Of a DNA stretch of 64,000 bases, positions 1 to 8,431 are shown in pieces; positions within the stretch are counted from its first letter, which is position 1; each line of letters opens with the position of its first letter. The DNA lies in the NCBI RefSeq assembly GCF_012726195.1, contig NZ_JAASAF010000004.1:436027-500026 (forward strand), written 5' to 3'. Position numbers and translations under genes: made by a program. Origin of the DNA: Rhodococcus sp. HNM0563 (lineage in GTDB: Bacteria; Actinomycetota; Actinomycetes; Mycobacteriales; Mycobacteriaceae). The notes under the pieces were generated by a model. It was given only the letters and a program-made list of their open reading frames with translations, had not been told where the DNA came from and searched no databases.

Positions 1-168
1 GGCAACCTCGAGCATCTCCGGCGGCCCGTCGGTGTCGGGGAATCCCTGCCCGAGGTTGATCGCACCGTGCTCGACGGCGAGTGAGGTCATCTCGGCGAAG
101 ATCGTGGAGGCGAACGGTCGTAGCCGGGCGACGGTGCGGGCCCGTCCCGAGTTCGACGATTCTGGCAT
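1..168 (-). CDS. dapC: N-succinyldiaminopimelate aminotransferase-like PLP enzyme, N-terminal 56 residues only
   Basis: The minus strand from 168 down to the window edge reads as the first 56 codons of a fold-type I PLP aminotransferase. It contains the conserved N-terminal blocks RLRPFASTIFAEMTSLA and INLGQGFPD, typical of the DapC/KAT group. In mycobacteria this protein (Rv0858c) converts N-succinyl-2-amino-6-ketopimelate to N-succinyl-diaminopimelate in lysine and cell-wall DAP synthesis. The remaining ~340 residues, including the PLP lysine, lie outside the window. ATG at 168 is the only sensible start. It is divergent from the next gene, with about 108 bases between them. Sub-family assignment rests on memory of Rv0858c. 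Confidence 0.8.
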   Translation of the reverse strand, partial: MPESSNSGRARTVARLRPFASTIFAEMTSLAVEHGAINLGQGFPDTDGPPEMLEVA

Positions 169-276
169 TTCTGCAGGGTAGCCGGTGCATGTATGCCGTG
201 TTTGCCTACCATGTCACATCCCGGTGCGCTGTCTCGTCCAACAAGAGGAGGATGAAAACGACCGAGGAGGCAGATC

Positions 277-858
277 ATGACACGGATACCACCGCTCAAC
301 CCCGACCAGGCGGGATTGACGACGAAGGCGATGTACAAGGTCGCAGGCCGCATGTTCGACGAGGTTCCCGAGCCGTTCACCGTGGTGGCCCACCACCCCG
401 GCCTGCTCCGTGCGAGCGGTCTGCACGAAATGCTCGCCGATCGGGCATCGAAGGTGTTGCCGAAGAACGTGCGGGAAATAGCGGTCTACCGCACGGCATG
501 GACTGTGGGCTGCTCGTGGTGCGTCGATTTCGGCACGATGCTGCAGCGGCTCGACGGTCTCGACATCGATCGGCTCGAGCATATCGCCGAGTACGCCACC
601 TCGGACCTGTACAGCGACGACGAGAAGGCTGCGATCGCGTATGCGGACGCGATGACCGGCGATGTGGCGAACGACGTGACCGACGAACAGGTCGCCGACC
701 TCGAGAGGCGGTTCGGTCGTGCGGGCGTTGTGGAATTGACCTACCAGATCGGGCTGGAGAACATGCGCGCCCGCATGAACTCGGCACTGGGCATCCACGA
801 CCAGGGCTTCAGCACCGATGCGTGCCGCGTGCCATGGGCCGAGGAGACGACTCGCTGA
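277..858 (+). CDS. Carboxymuconolactone decarboxylase (AhpD-like) family protein
   Basis: A 193-residue alpha-helical protein of the CMD/AhpD superfamily. The hallmark is the C79-x2-C82 pair inside GCSWCVDFG, followed by the helix with ENMRARMN typical of larger CMD proteins. Such proteins act as peroxidase/disulfide reductants or as decarboxylases; here the CxxC suggests redox activity, but the substrate is unknown. An AGGAGG Shine-Dalgarno about 7 bases upstream fixes the ATG at 277. It converges with the sigma-factor gene 12 bases downstream. Such genes often sit next to ECF sigma factors of this type, so partnership with the next gene is plausible (inference). Confidence 0.8.
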   Translation: MTRIPPLNPDQAGLTTKAMYKVAGRMFDEVPEPFTVVAHHPGLLRASGLHEMLADRASKVLPKNVREIAVYRTAWTVGCSWCVDFGTMLQRLDGLDIDRLEHIAEYATSDLYSDDEKAAIAYADAMTGDVANDVTDEQVADLERRFGRAGVVELTYQIGLENMRARMNSALGIHDQGFSTDACRVPWAEETTR

Positions 859-870
859 CCGGCTCGGTGC

Positions 871-1794
871 TCACTCCGGCGGGTCGGACGGAAGTCTGAC
901 ACCGCCGAGTTTTGCCGGGTTCGCCATGTCGTATGCGGCCCAGACGCGTCCGTCGCGCACGGTGATGCCCAGGACACGTCCGGGAAAGCCCTGATGGGTG
1001 TCGTCGCCGGCGGACCCGTGGTTGAGAAAGCCGAGTTCGCCGTTGACGAGGGCCGGCTCGAGCGTGGTGAGTGCTTCCGCACCGTAGAGGTGCACGAGTC
1101 CGAGGAAGAATCGTGCGAACCTCTCGGGTCCCGTGATGACGTTGATCGCGGTGCGCGTGGTCCCGCCGGCATCGCCGATCATGCGGGCATCCGGGTGCAG
1201 TGCCGCGACCACCGTGTCGATGTCGCCGGTGGCAAGTGCGGTCAAGAGTTGCTGTACGGCATGGTCGTGGTCGGTCGCGGACGAGGGCGGCGGGGCATCG
1301 GCAAGGGCGCGTCGCCCTCGTGACGCAAGTTGACGTGCCGCCGGAACACCGACCTCGAGGATGCGCGCGACCTCGTCGAAAGGGACACCGAAGCCGTCGT
1401 GCAATACGAACGCGACCCGTTGCGTGGGTGTGAGCGTATCGAGCACGAGCAGTGCTGCCAGGCGGTTGTCCTCATTGCGCACCACCTGCTCGAGCGGGTC
1501 GGGTGGCGTCGTGCCCGCGAGGGGCGTGACGATCGGCTCGGGGAGCCACTGCCCCACATACTTCTCGCGGCGCACCGCCGCCGATTTCAGCCTGTCGAGG
1601 CAGAGACGACCCACGACGGTCGTCAACCACGCTCGTAGATCGCCGATGCTGTCGGGATCTGTGTTGTCGAGCCGAAACCACGCATCCTGTACGGCGTCCT
1701 CGGCGTCCGCCACGCTGCCGGTGAGCCGGTATGCGACCGACAACAGGTGACTGCGGTGTTCCTCGAACGATTCCGCCATCGCAACTGCGCGCAT
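871..1794 (-). CDS. ECF sigma factor with C-terminal SnoaL-like domain (SigJ/ECF41 type)
   Basis: About 307 residues. The N-terminal half is sigma region 2 (HRSHLLSVAYRLTGSVADAE, AVQDAWFRL) and region 4 (TPTQRVAFVLHDGFGVPF, then the helix-turn-helix). The last ~120 residues form a SnoaL/NTF2-like domain ending near GDDTHQGFPGRVLGITV. This architecture is that of SigJ-type ECF41 sigma factors, in which the tail modulates activity without a classical anti-sigma factor. ECF41 genes commonly neighbour CMD-family genes, as here. ATG at 1794 is chosen; an ATG 15 bases further in (1779) is an alternative, and the frame open upstream to 2301 is antisense to the next gene and not coding. Confidence 0.85.
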   Translation of the reverse strand: MRAVAMAESFEEHRSHLLSVAYRLTGSVADAEDAVQDAWFRLDNTDPDSIGDLRAWLTTVVGRLCLDRLKSAAVRREKYVGQWLPEPIVTPLAGTTPPDPLEQVVRNEDNRLAALLVLDTLTPTQRVAFVLHDGFGVPFDEVARILEVGVPAARQLASRGRRALADAPPPSSATDHDHAVQQLLTALATGDIDTVVAALHPDARMIGDAGGTTRTAINVITGPERFARFFLGLVHLYGAEALTTLEPALVNGELGFLNHGSAGDDTHQGFPGRVLGITVRDGRVWAAYDMANPAKLGGVRLPSDPPE

Positions 1795-1855
1795 ATTCTC
1801 GATGCTACGACGGGAGAACGATGCGGGACGAGCGACGGACCTGACGAGGGAACGT

Positions 1856-2473
1856 ATGGACAAGTACGACGTGAAACGTGCACACAAGAATCTGTATTCG
1901 TCGTCGGCCGGGGACTTTACGGAAGTGGACGTGCCCGAGTTCCGGTATCTTGCGGTCGAGGGGAGTGGCGACCCGAACAGCAGCCGGGCATACGCGGAGG
2001 CGGTCGAGGCCTTGTACAGCGTGTCGTACACGATCAAGTTCGCCTCGAAGAAGGAGCTCGGGCGCGATGCCGTTGTGGGGCCGTTGGAGGGGCTGTGGTG
2101 GGCCGACGACATGTCGACATTCGTCAGCCGTGACAAGCGGGCATGGAAATGGACGATGCTGATCAACCAGCCGCCGTGGGTCACTGACGAGATGGTCGAC
2201 TCGGCGAAGGCCGTTGTAGCGAAGAAGAAGGCGCTGGCCTCGTTGCCGCTGCTGCATTCGATGACGTGGACCGAGGGACGATGTGTGCAGATCCTGCACA
2301 TCGGCGCGTACGACGACGAAGGGCCGACCCTCGAGAGCCTGCATCATCGCGTGCTTCCTGAGAGGGGGCTCACCTACAACGGCAGACATCACGAGATCTA
2401 CCTGAGTGATCCCCGCCGTACCGCGCCTGGGAGTCTGAAAACCATTCTCAGGCAACCGGTCACCGTCGCATGA
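1856..2473 (+). CDS. GyrI-like small-molecule-binding domain protein
   Basis: A 205-residue soluble protein resembling stand-alone GyrI-like (SOUL/Rob-type ligand-binding) proteins: an N-terminal FTEVDVPEFRYLAVEG strand, a central YSVSYTIKF segment, and C-terminal VQILHIGAYDDEGPTLESL and HHEIYLSDPRRTAP blocks characteristic of the family. No DNA-binding domain is attached, so it is more likely a binding or hydrolytic protein than a regulator; the ligand is unknown. GAGGG about 7 bases upstream supports ATG 1856. It is divergent from the sigma-factor gene (61 bases) and overlaps the NUDIX gene by ATGA, suggesting co-transcription. Confidence 0.75.
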   Translation: MDKYDVKRAHKNLYSSSAGDFTEVDVPEFRYLAVEGSGDPNSSRAYAEAVEALYSVSYTIKFASKKELGRDAVVGPLEGLWWADDMSTFVSRDKRAWKWTMLINQPPWVTDEMVDSAKAVVAKKKALASLPLLHSMTWTEGRCVQILHIGAYDDEGPTLESLHHRVLPERGLTYNGRHHEIYLSDPRRTAPGSLKTILRQPVTVA

Positions 2474-2961
2474 CTGTCACCAGCACGGGCTTGCTGCTGT
2501 ATCGCATCGACGAGACCGGTCTCCTCGAGGTGTGGCTTGTGCACCCCGGCGGGCCGTACTGGACCGGTAAGGACGAGGCAGCGTGGTCGGTTCCGAAAGG
2601 CGAATACGGAGACGAGGAGGATCCACGCGAGGTCGCTCTGCGTGAATTCGAGGAAGAGTGCGGATTCGCCGCCCCCGACGTTCCGTTGACTCTGCTTGGA
2701 CGGTACAAGCAGCCCTCCGGGAAAATAGTGAGCGTCTACACCGGGGAGACCGCGACCGAACTGGAGTTCGTGTCCAGCAATATGTTCGACCTCGAGTGGC
2801 CGCCCCGGTCGGGAAAGATGCAGCAGTTTCCAGAGGTCGACGATGCGCGGTGGTGGCCGCTGCCCGAGGCCGAGATCAAACTCCACAAAGGCCAGCGCCC
2901 GGTTCTCGATGCGCTTCGTGCGCACCTCGACGAACTCGGACGCCGCTATCGCCTCGAATAA
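2470..2961 (+). CDS. NUDIX hydrolase
   Basis: A 163-residue NUDIX pyrophosphohydrolase. The Nudix box runs from G44 to F66 (G-x5-E-x7-REFEEECGF), which would coordinate Mg2+ for cleavage of a nucleoside-diphosphate-linked or polyphosphate substrate. The flanking segments (FxVPKGE before, LGRYKQPSGKIV after) match the family of 'NTP pyrophosphohydrolases including oxidative damage repair enzymes'. The substrate cannot be inferred. The ATG overlaps the stop of the preceding gene (ATGA), so the two are translationally coupled. Confidence 0.88.
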   Translation: MTVTSTGLLLYRIDETGLLEVWLVHPGGPYWTGKDEAAWSVPKGEYGDEEDPREVALREFEEECGFAAPDVPLTLLGRYKQPSGKIVSVYTGETATELEFVSSNMFDLEWPPRSGKMQQFPEVDDARWWPLPEAEIKLHKGQRPVLDALRAHLDELGRRYRLE

Positions 2962-3080
2962 ATCACGGCAGCGGGAGTTCTGCTGCGCCGCGTTGGAATC
3001 ACCGTGAGTCGAACCATTGCCGGTGCGGTGCGCGATCGCGATGCTTGCCTGGTTGCCATCGAACAGGAAGGGAATTCGTC

Positions 3081-3107
3081 GTGCGTAGTTGTCCGTGTTG
3101 TCGCTGA
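3081..3107 (+). CDS. Cysteine-rich leader peptide MRSCPCCR upstream of sulfur operon
   Basis: An 8-codon open frame, GTG CGT AGT TGT CCG TGT TGT CGC TGA, encodes M-R-S-C-P-C-C-R. A GAAGGG Shine-Dalgarno lies about 10 bases upstream. Three of eight codons are cysteine (TGT), and the frame ends 80 bases before the sulfonate-type transporter operon. Poly-cysteine short ORFs upstream of sulfur-assimilation operons are known in mycobacteria and other actinobacteria as cysteine-responsive attenuators: ribosome stalling at Cys codons when cysteine is scarce raises downstream expression. The role here is inferred from content and position. It is far too short for ordinary gene finding. Confidence 0.7.
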   Translation: MRSCPCCR

Positions 3108-3143
3108 AACGTTGTCGCCGAAATCGCAACCGCATTCTCGAAA

Positions 3144-3166
3144 CCGGCGTCCGCACATGCGGGCCG
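3144..3166 (+). promoter_or_regulatory. Hairpin between Cys leader peptide and transporter operon
   Basis: The segment contains CCGCA-CA-TGCGG (3151-3162) flanked by CGGC/GCCG complementarity, just before an AAGGAC Shine-Dalgarno-like element (3171-3176). A structure here could be the attenuating or ribosome-site-masking element that the leader peptide at 3081 controls. There is no T-run, so translational rather than Rho-independent attenuation is more likely. This is an inference from position and base pairing by eye. Confidence 0.4.
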
Positions 3167-3187
3167 ACACAAGGACACTTCGACACG

Positions 3188-4279
3188 ATGTCTCATTCCA
3201 CGCTGCGCCGACGACTTACCACTGCCGTCGCCGCAGCCGCAGCACTCCTCACTCTGACTTCGCTCACAGCCGCATGCTCCGCCAGCTCCGACGCCACGGT
3301 GACCGCCGACGGCAGGACGGTCCTGCGGTACGAAGGCTCGCCCGCTCAGGTCATCTATCCTGAGCTCGCCGAAGCGCTCGGCTACTTCGACGACGTCGAG
3401 CTCGAATGGATCGGCGACAACGGCAACGGGCCGCAGTCGCTGCAGAATACCGCGACGAACCAGGTCGAGTTCGGTGGCGCTTTCAACGGTGCCGTCATCA
3501 AGGCACAGGCAGGCGGTTCACCGCTCACTTCCGTCCTCGGCTATTACGGGGCCGACACGCAGAGCTTCCAGGGTTACTACGTGCTCGACGACAGCTCGAT
3601 CCGGGATGCACGCGACCTGATCGGCAAGAAGGTCGGCATGAACACGCTCGGGGCCCACCACGAGTTCCTCGTGCGGGAATGGCTGGCGCAGCAAGGATTG
3701 ACGAACGACGAGATCGCGCAGGTCGGGCTCATCGTGGTGCCTCCGGTCAACACCGAGCAGGCATTGCGTGAAGGCCAGATCGACGTCGGGACGCTCGGGA
3801 GTGTGTTCCGCGAGACCGCTGTGGAGCGCGGTGGGCTTCGGCCCCTGTTCACCGACGAAACCCTGTTCGGTGCATTCACATACGGAACGCTCGCATTCCG
3901 TGACGACTTCATCGCGAACAATCGCGACGCCGTCGAGGACTTCGTGCAGGGGACCGCTCGTGCGATCCGCTGGGCGCAGATCACTCCACGCGAGGATGTG
4001 GTCGCAAAGTTCGAGGAGATCATCGACACTCGCGGCCGCAACGAGAATACCGATCTCGTGGGGTATTGGAAGAGCACCGGAATCGCGGGGCCGGGCGGTG
4101 TGATCACCGATCGCGAAATACAGATCTGGCTGGATTGGCTCACCCGCAACGGCGAGCTCGACGAAGGCGCGCTCGCGGCGTCCGATGTCTATACCAACGA
4201 ATTCAACCCCTACGCCAACGGCACCTACGACCCGAACAGCGGCCCGAACGGTGAACCCGTCGAGGAGGCAGTGCAGTGA
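3188..4279 (+). CDS. Sulfonate/taurine-type ABC transporter substrate-binding lipoprotein
   Basis: A 363-residue lipoprotein. The signal peptide (SHSTLRRRL, hydrophobic Ala/Leu core) ends in the lipobox LTAAC, so the mature protein would be anchored to the outer face of the membrane. The mature part is a periplasmic-binding-protein-like type II fold of the SsuA/TauA/NMT1 family: YEGSPAQVIYPELAEALGYF near the N-terminus, GKKVGMNTLGA in the hinge and ALREGQIDVGTLGSV. It would deliver an organosulfur (sulfonate-type) ligand to the ATPase/permease encoded next. The frame continues open upstream, but ATG 3188 is the start that gives a proper signal peptide. The stop overlaps the next GTG start. 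Confidence 0.87.
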   Translation: MSHSTLRRRLTTAVAAAAALLTLTSLTAACSASSDATVTADGRTVLRYEGSPAQVIYPELAEALGYFDDVELEWIGDNGNGPQSLQNTATNQVEFGGAFNGAVIKAQAGGSPLTSVLGYYGADTQSFQGYYVLDDSSIRDARDLIGKKVGMNTLGAHHEFLVREWLAQQGLTNDEIAQVGLIVVPPVNTEQALREGQIDVGTLGSVFRETAVERGGLRPLFTDETLFGAFTYGTLAFRDDFIANNRDAVEDFVQGTARAIRWAQITPREDVVAKFEEIIDTRGRNENTDLVGYWKSTGIAGPGGVITDREIQIWLDWLTRNGELDEGALAASDVYTNEFNPYANGTYDPNSGPNGEPVEEAVQ

Positions 4280-5130
4280 CGATTCGGCAGACCGATCCGA
4301 AGCTCCGACTGGAGCACGTGACCAAGCAGTTCGCCGTTCGCGGTAGCAGCGACCGGTTCACTGCGATCGACGACATCAGTATCGATCTCGCAGAGGGTGA
4401 GTTCCTCGTCCTCGTCGGACCCAGCGGTTGCGGCAAGTCGACGTTGCTCGATCTTCTCGGTGGGCTCAGCGAACCGACCTCCGGTCGCATTCTTCTGGAC
4501 GGCCGCGAGATCTCCGGCCCCGGACTCGACCGCGGCATCGTCTTCCAGCAATACGCGCTGCTTCCATGGCGAACCGCCCGTTCGAACATCGAATTCGGAC
4601 TCGAAGCGAAGGGGCTGCAGAAGAAGGAGCGACGAAACCTCGCCGATCGCTATCTCGAACTCGTCGGCCTGCACGGATTCGGCGACCTGTACCCGCACGA
4701 ACTCTCGGGCGGTATGAAGCAGCGAGTCGCCATAGCTCGCAGTCTCGCATTCGACCCCGAAGTGCTGCTCATGGACGAACCGTTCGCAGCGCTCGACGCA
4801 CAGACCCGGGAGTCTCTGCAGGACGAACTCCTGAGGATCTGGCGGGAAACCGGTAAGACCATCCTGTTCATCACTCACGGCATCGACGAGGCCGTCTACC
4901 TCGGGCAACGCGTCGCGGTTCTGACATCGCGACCGGGGCGGATAAAAACGGTTGTCGACATCGAAATCGACCGTGGCGTAGACGATGTCAGGTCCGGCGA
5001 CGCGTTCCGCCGCCACCGCCATGACATCTGGAGTGAACTGCACTCCGAGGTGGAGCGCGGTCTGGGCATCGAGACCGCGGCAGTCGTGCCGACCATCACA
5101 ACGGAGAAGGTGAAGCATGTCCAGCACTAG
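4276..5130 (+). CDS. ABC transporter ATP-binding protein (SsuB/TauB type)
   Basis: A 284-residue nucleotide-binding subunit with all motifs in order: Walker A GPSGCGKST, Q-loop at VFQQYALLPW, signature LSGGMKQRVAIARS, Walker B VLLMDEPFAALD and switch histidine FITHGIDEA. The closest family is nitrate/sulfonate/taurine importers, which agrees with the binding protein upstream and the permease downstream. It starts with GTG at 4276 inside the stop of the preceding gene (GTGA), implying translational coupling. The C-terminal ~60 residues after the switch region are the usual extension of the SsuB/TauB group. Confidence 0.92.
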   Translation: MTIRQTDPKLRLEHVTKQFAVRGSSDRFTAIDDISIDLAEGEFLVLVGPSGCGKSTLLDLLGGLSEPTSGRILLDGREISGPGLDRGIVFQQYALLPWRTARSNIEFGLEAKGLQKKERRNLADRYLELVGLHGFGDLYPHELSGGMKQRVAIARSLAFDPEVLLMDEPFAALDAQTRESLQDELLRIWRETGKTILFITHGIDEAVYLGQRVAVLTSRPGRIKTVVDIEIDRGVDDVRSGDAFRRHRHDIWSELHSEVERGLGIETAAVVPTITTEKVKHVQH

Positions 5131-5989
5131 TGCCACACTGACCAGGCCGGTCGAATCGGCTGTGCCCGTCGTCGAACGGGAGTCGGACACGCCGAAGGCT
5201 ATCTCCTCGCCGAGCGTGGTAGATCACGTCCGTGCAGTGGCCTGGAGAATCTTCAAGCCGGCCGTCGCTATCGTTGCGTTCTTCGCGCTGTGGGAGATCG
5301 CGCCGCGCGCGGGTCTGGTCGACGAGGTGTTCCTCCCTCCGCTCACCACGGTGCTGGAAGCCTTCGGGGAGCTGGTCGCCAGCGGCCAACTCGCAGAGCA
5401 TCTGGGGGCGAGTTTGTCTCGGGCGCTCACCGGATTCGCGATCGCGCTCGTGTTCGCGATTCCACTCGGCGTCGCGATCGGCTGGTACAAACCCGTCGCC
5501 GAGACCCTCAATCCCATTCTGGAGATCTTCCGTAACACTGCGGCGCTCGCACTGCTGCCCGTGTTCATCCTGATCCTGGGCATCGGTGAGACCTCCAAGG
5601 TCGCCCTGGTGATCTATGCGAGCACCTTCCCGATCCTGCTGAACACGATCTCCGGTGTCCGTACCGTGGATCCTCTCCTGGTGAAAAGTGCGCGTTCGCT
5701 GGGTTTTCCACCGCACCGATTGTTCCAGAAAGTGATCCTTCCCGCCGCGGTACCGACTGTTTTCACCGGTATCCGCATGGCGGCGGCCTCGTCTATCCTG
5801 GTCCTCATCGCTGCCGAAATGGTCGGCGCCAAGGCCGGTCTGGGATACCTGATCACCGCCTCTCAGCTCAATTTCCAGATTCCGAACATGTACGCGGGCA
5901 TCATTGCGATCTCGATCGTCGGACTCGTTTTCAACGGCATCCTGATCGCCATCGAACGCCGGCTCTCGCGCTGGCGTGTCACGCAGTAG
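5117..5989 (+). CDS. ABC transporter permease (SsuC/TauC type)
   Basis: A 290-residue inner-membrane protein with about six hydrophobic segments. The binding-protein-dependent transport EAA loop is visible around KSARSLGFPPHRLFQKVILP, which contacts the ATPase. The N-terminal ~50 residues are a soluble extension before the first membrane segment (VAIVAFFALWEIAPRAGL). The ATG lies 14 bases inside the end of the ATPase gene and is preceded by GGAGAAGG, so the three transporter genes form a tightly coupled operon. Substrate is inferred as a sulfonate or related organosulfur compound from family and from the monooxygenase downstream. Confidence 0.9.
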   Translation: MSSTSATLTRPVESAVPVVERESDTPKAISSPSVVDHVRAVAWRIFKPAVAIVAFFALWEIAPRAGLVDEVFLPPLTTVLEAFGELVASGQLAEHLGASLSRALTGFAIALVFAIPLGVAIGWYKPVAETLNPILEIFRNTAALALLPVFILILGIGETSKVALVIYASTFPILLNTISGVRTVDPLLVKSARSLGFPPHRLFQKVILPAAVPTVFTGIRMAAASSILVLIAAEMVGAKAGLGYLITASQLNFQIPNMYAGIIAISIVGLVFNGILIAIERRLSRWRVTQ

Positions 5990-6035
5990 GTCCGTTTTCT
6001 TCCACCCGTCCTCCCTCGCAATCGGTTAGGTAGTC

Positions 6036-7382
6036 ATGACCCGGTCTCTGAAGCACCTCAACCTCAATGCCTTCCTGATGGGCGTAGGCCATCATGAAGC
6101 AGCGTGGCGTCACCCGCGCACCGAAGCCCATCGAGTCCTCGATGTGAATCACTTCCAGGAACTCGCCCAGATCGCCGAGCGCGGCAAACTCGACTCGGTG
6201 TTCTTCGCCGACGGTCTCGCGGTCGGCCCTCGTATCGAGAACAACACACAGGCGATTTTCGAACCACTCACACTGCTCAGCGCAATGGCTGTGGTGACCG
6301 AGCATGTCGGGCTCATCGCCACCGCCTCAACCGGCTACAACGAGCCCTACAACCTGGCTCGGAAATTTGCGTCGCTCGACCACATCAGCGGTGGTCGAGC
6401 CGGCTGGAACATCGTCACCTCGGGTGGTGAGGACGAGGCCCGCAATTTCGGCTACGACGAGACTCCGGATCATGCCGGACGCTACGACCGGGCCTCGGAG
6501 TTCGTCGACGTCGCGGTCTCACTGTGGGACAGCTGGGAGGACGATGCGATCGAACTGGACTCCCGGACAGGTCGTTTCGCAAACGCGGACAAGGTTCATG
6601 CGATCGAACACGAGGGTGAACGGTTCCGGGTACGAGGTCCGCTGAACTCACCGCGCTCGGCGCAGGGCCGTCCTGTCCTGGTACAGGCAGGGTCGTCCGA
6701 GAGCGGCAAGAATTTCGCCGCCGAATACGCGGAAGCGGTGTTCACCGCGCAGCGCACACTCGCCGAAGGGCAGGAGTTCTACCGCGATCTGAAGACCCGC
6801 GTGATCAAGGCCGGTCGCGACCCGCAGTCCTTGAAGATCCTTCCCGGAATCGTCCCGTTCATCGGAACGACGGAAGACGAGGCGAGAAGACTCGAGCAGG
6901 AGTTCACCGACCTCATCTCGCCTGCGTACTCACTGCGCCAGCTCTCACGGATGGTCGGCGTCGATCTCACCGAACACTCGCTGGATGCTCCGCTTCCGCC
7001 GCTTCCGCCCATCGACGAAATTCAAGGCAACAAGAGCCGCTACCAGCTGGTCAAGGGCCTTGCCGAGAACGAAGACCTCACCGTGCGACAGCTGATCGCC
7101 AAGCTCGGTGGTGGTCGCGGGCACCGCACCTTCGCGGGAACACCCGAGCAGATCGCCGACGAGATCGAGCTCTGGTTCGTCAGCGACGCGGCGGACGGGT
7201 TCAACGTGATGCCTCCCTACCTGCCCGGCGGGCTCGAGGACTTCACGACGCTGGTCGTGCCGATCTTGCAGGGGCGAGGCCTGTTCCGCACCGACTACAC
7301 CGAGACGACGCTGCGCGGGCACTACGGGCTCGACCGCCCGGAAAGTCGGTACGCTGATCGTCGGCACGCAGCGACTGCCTGA
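6036..7382 (+). CDS. LLM-class FMNH2-dependent monooxygenase, NtaA/SnaA/DszA family
   Basis: A 448-residue flavin-dependent monooxygenase of the bacterial luciferase superfamily, NtaA/SnaA/DszA branch, recognisable from the N-terminal LNAFLMGVGHHEAAWRHP, the FFADGLAV block and GRAGWNIVTSGGEDEARNFG. Family members use reduced FMN from a separate reductase to oxygenate sulfur or nitrogen compounds (dibenzothiophene sulfone, nitrilotriacetate, EDTA). Placed 46 bases behind a sulfonate-type transporter and a Cys leader peptide, the likely role is oxidative release of sulfite from an imported organosulfur compound (inference). No dedicated reductase is adjacent; the flavin reductase at 61.5 kb is far away. 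Confidence 0.88.
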   Translation: MTRSLKHLNLNAFLMGVGHHEAAWRHPRTEAHRVLDVNHFQELAQIAERGKLDSVFFADGLAVGPRIENNTQAIFEPLTLLSAMAVVTEHVGLIATASTGYNEPYNLARKFASLDHISGGRAGWNIVTSGGEDEARNFGYDETPDHAGRYDRASEFVDVAVSLWDSWEDDAIELDSRTGRFANADKVHAIEHEGERFRVRGPLNSPRSAQGRPVLVQAGSSESGKNFAAEYAEAVFTAQRTLAEGQEFYRDLKTRVIKAGRDPQSLKILPGIVPFIGTTEDEARRLEQEFTDLISPAYSLRQLSRMVGVDLTEHSLDAPLPPLPPIDEIQGNKSRYQLVKGLAENEDLTVRQLIAKLGGGRGHRTFAGTPEQIADEIELWFVSDAADGFNVMPPYLPGGLEDFTTLVVPILQGRGLFRTDYTETTLRGHYGLDRPESRYADRRHAATA

Positions 7383-7422
7383 CCGGGCTGCGCCGCACCG
7401 ATCATCGGCGGAGGGGACTTTC

Positions 7423-8409
7423 ATGCGCTTCGGATACTTCGTTCCCCAGGGTTGGCGGCTGGACCTCGTGGGTATCGCGCCCGCCGACCAATGGAGGGTC
7501 ATGCGCGACCTCGCGCAACGAGCCGACAACGGTCCATGGGAATCGATCTGGGTCTACGACCATTTCCACACGGTGCCTGCGCCGTCGGAGGAGGCGACCC
7601 ATGAGGCCTGGTCGCTGGTGTCGGCGTTCGCGGCGGTGACCGAACGTGTGCGTATCGGACAGATGTGCACGGCAATGGCCTACCGCAACCCGGCGTACCT
7701 GGCGAAAGTCGCGGCCACCGCCGACCTCATCTCGGGCGGTCGCATCGAGATGGGGATCGGCGGCGGGTGGTACGAGCACGAGTGGCGCGCCTACGGCTAC
7801 GGGTTCCCGTCCGCGGGGGAGCGACTCGGTCGCCTCGACGAAGGGGTACAGATCTTCAAGCAGGCGTGGACCGACGGCGTTGCGACGCTCGACGGGAAGT
7901 ACTACCAGGTCGATGGAGCGATATGTCGCCCTCTTCCGTTGCAGGACGGTGGCATCCCGCTGTGGATCGCAGGGGGAGGCGAGAAGGTCACGTTGAAGAT
8001 CGCCGCGAAGTACGCGCAATACACCAACTTCGACGGCACACCCGAAGGATTCGCGCACAAGTCGGACATCTTGCGTGAGCACTGCGCAGACGTGGGCACC
8101 GACTTCGACGCAATCGTGCGTTCGGCGAATTACAACGTCGCGATCGGACGGACCGAGAGCGAGGTCCAGGACCGGCTCGAACAACTTCGGAGCCGACTCG
8201 AGCCGATCGTCGGTGTGGACAAGGCCGATGGCGCACTCAACGCATTCCGGGGGATGCCCGCGGTGGGCACTCCCGAGCAGATCGTCGAGAACCTCACAGC
8301 GCTGAAGAAGAAGGGTCTCGAGTACGCGATCTTCTACGTCCCCGAGGCCGCATACGACACGTCGGGCCTCGAACTGCTCGAGAAGGAAGTGCTTCCGCAC
8401 CTGGCGTGA
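7423..8409 (+). CDS. LLM-class F420-dependent oxidoreductase
   Basis: A 328-residue luciferase-like protein of the F420-dependent group (TIGR03560-type). Conserved blocks are FGYFVPQGW at the start, WVYDHFHTVP, LGQMCTAMAYRNP-like (here RIGQMCTAMAYRNP), ISGGRIEMGIGGGWYEHEW and AVGTPEQIVENL. It would use deazaflavin F420H2 as hydride carrier on an unknown substrate. From memory it resembles the mycobacterial Rv0953c type. GGAGGGG about 8 bases upstream supports the ATG. It may be the last gene of the sulfur operon (40-base gap) or separately transcribed; F420 rather than FMN use makes a direct sulfur role uncertain. Confidence 0.85.
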   Translation: MRFGYFVPQGWRLDLVGIAPADQWRVMRDLAQRADNGPWESIWVYDHFHTVPAPSEEATHEAWSLVSAFAAVTERVRIGQMCTAMAYRNPAYLAKVAATADLISGGRIEMGIGGGWYEHEWRAYGYGFPSAGERLGRLDEGVQIFKQAWTDGVATLDGKYYQVDGAICRPLPLQDGGIPLWIAGGGEKVTLKIAAKYAQYTNFDGTPEGFAHKSDILREHCADVGTDFDAIVRSANYNVAIGRTESEVQDRLEQLRSRLEPIVGVDKADGALNAFRGMPAVGTPEQIVENLTALKKKGLEYAIFYVPEAAYDTSGLELLEKEVLPHLA

Positions 8410-8431
8410 TGTCGTTTTCGCGGTATCCGGA

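Noticed and set aside
1795-2301. Upstream extension of the sigma-factor frame to 2301.
   Set aside because: It would run antisense through the GyrI-like gene, and the sigma region 2 begins directly after ATG 1779/1794.
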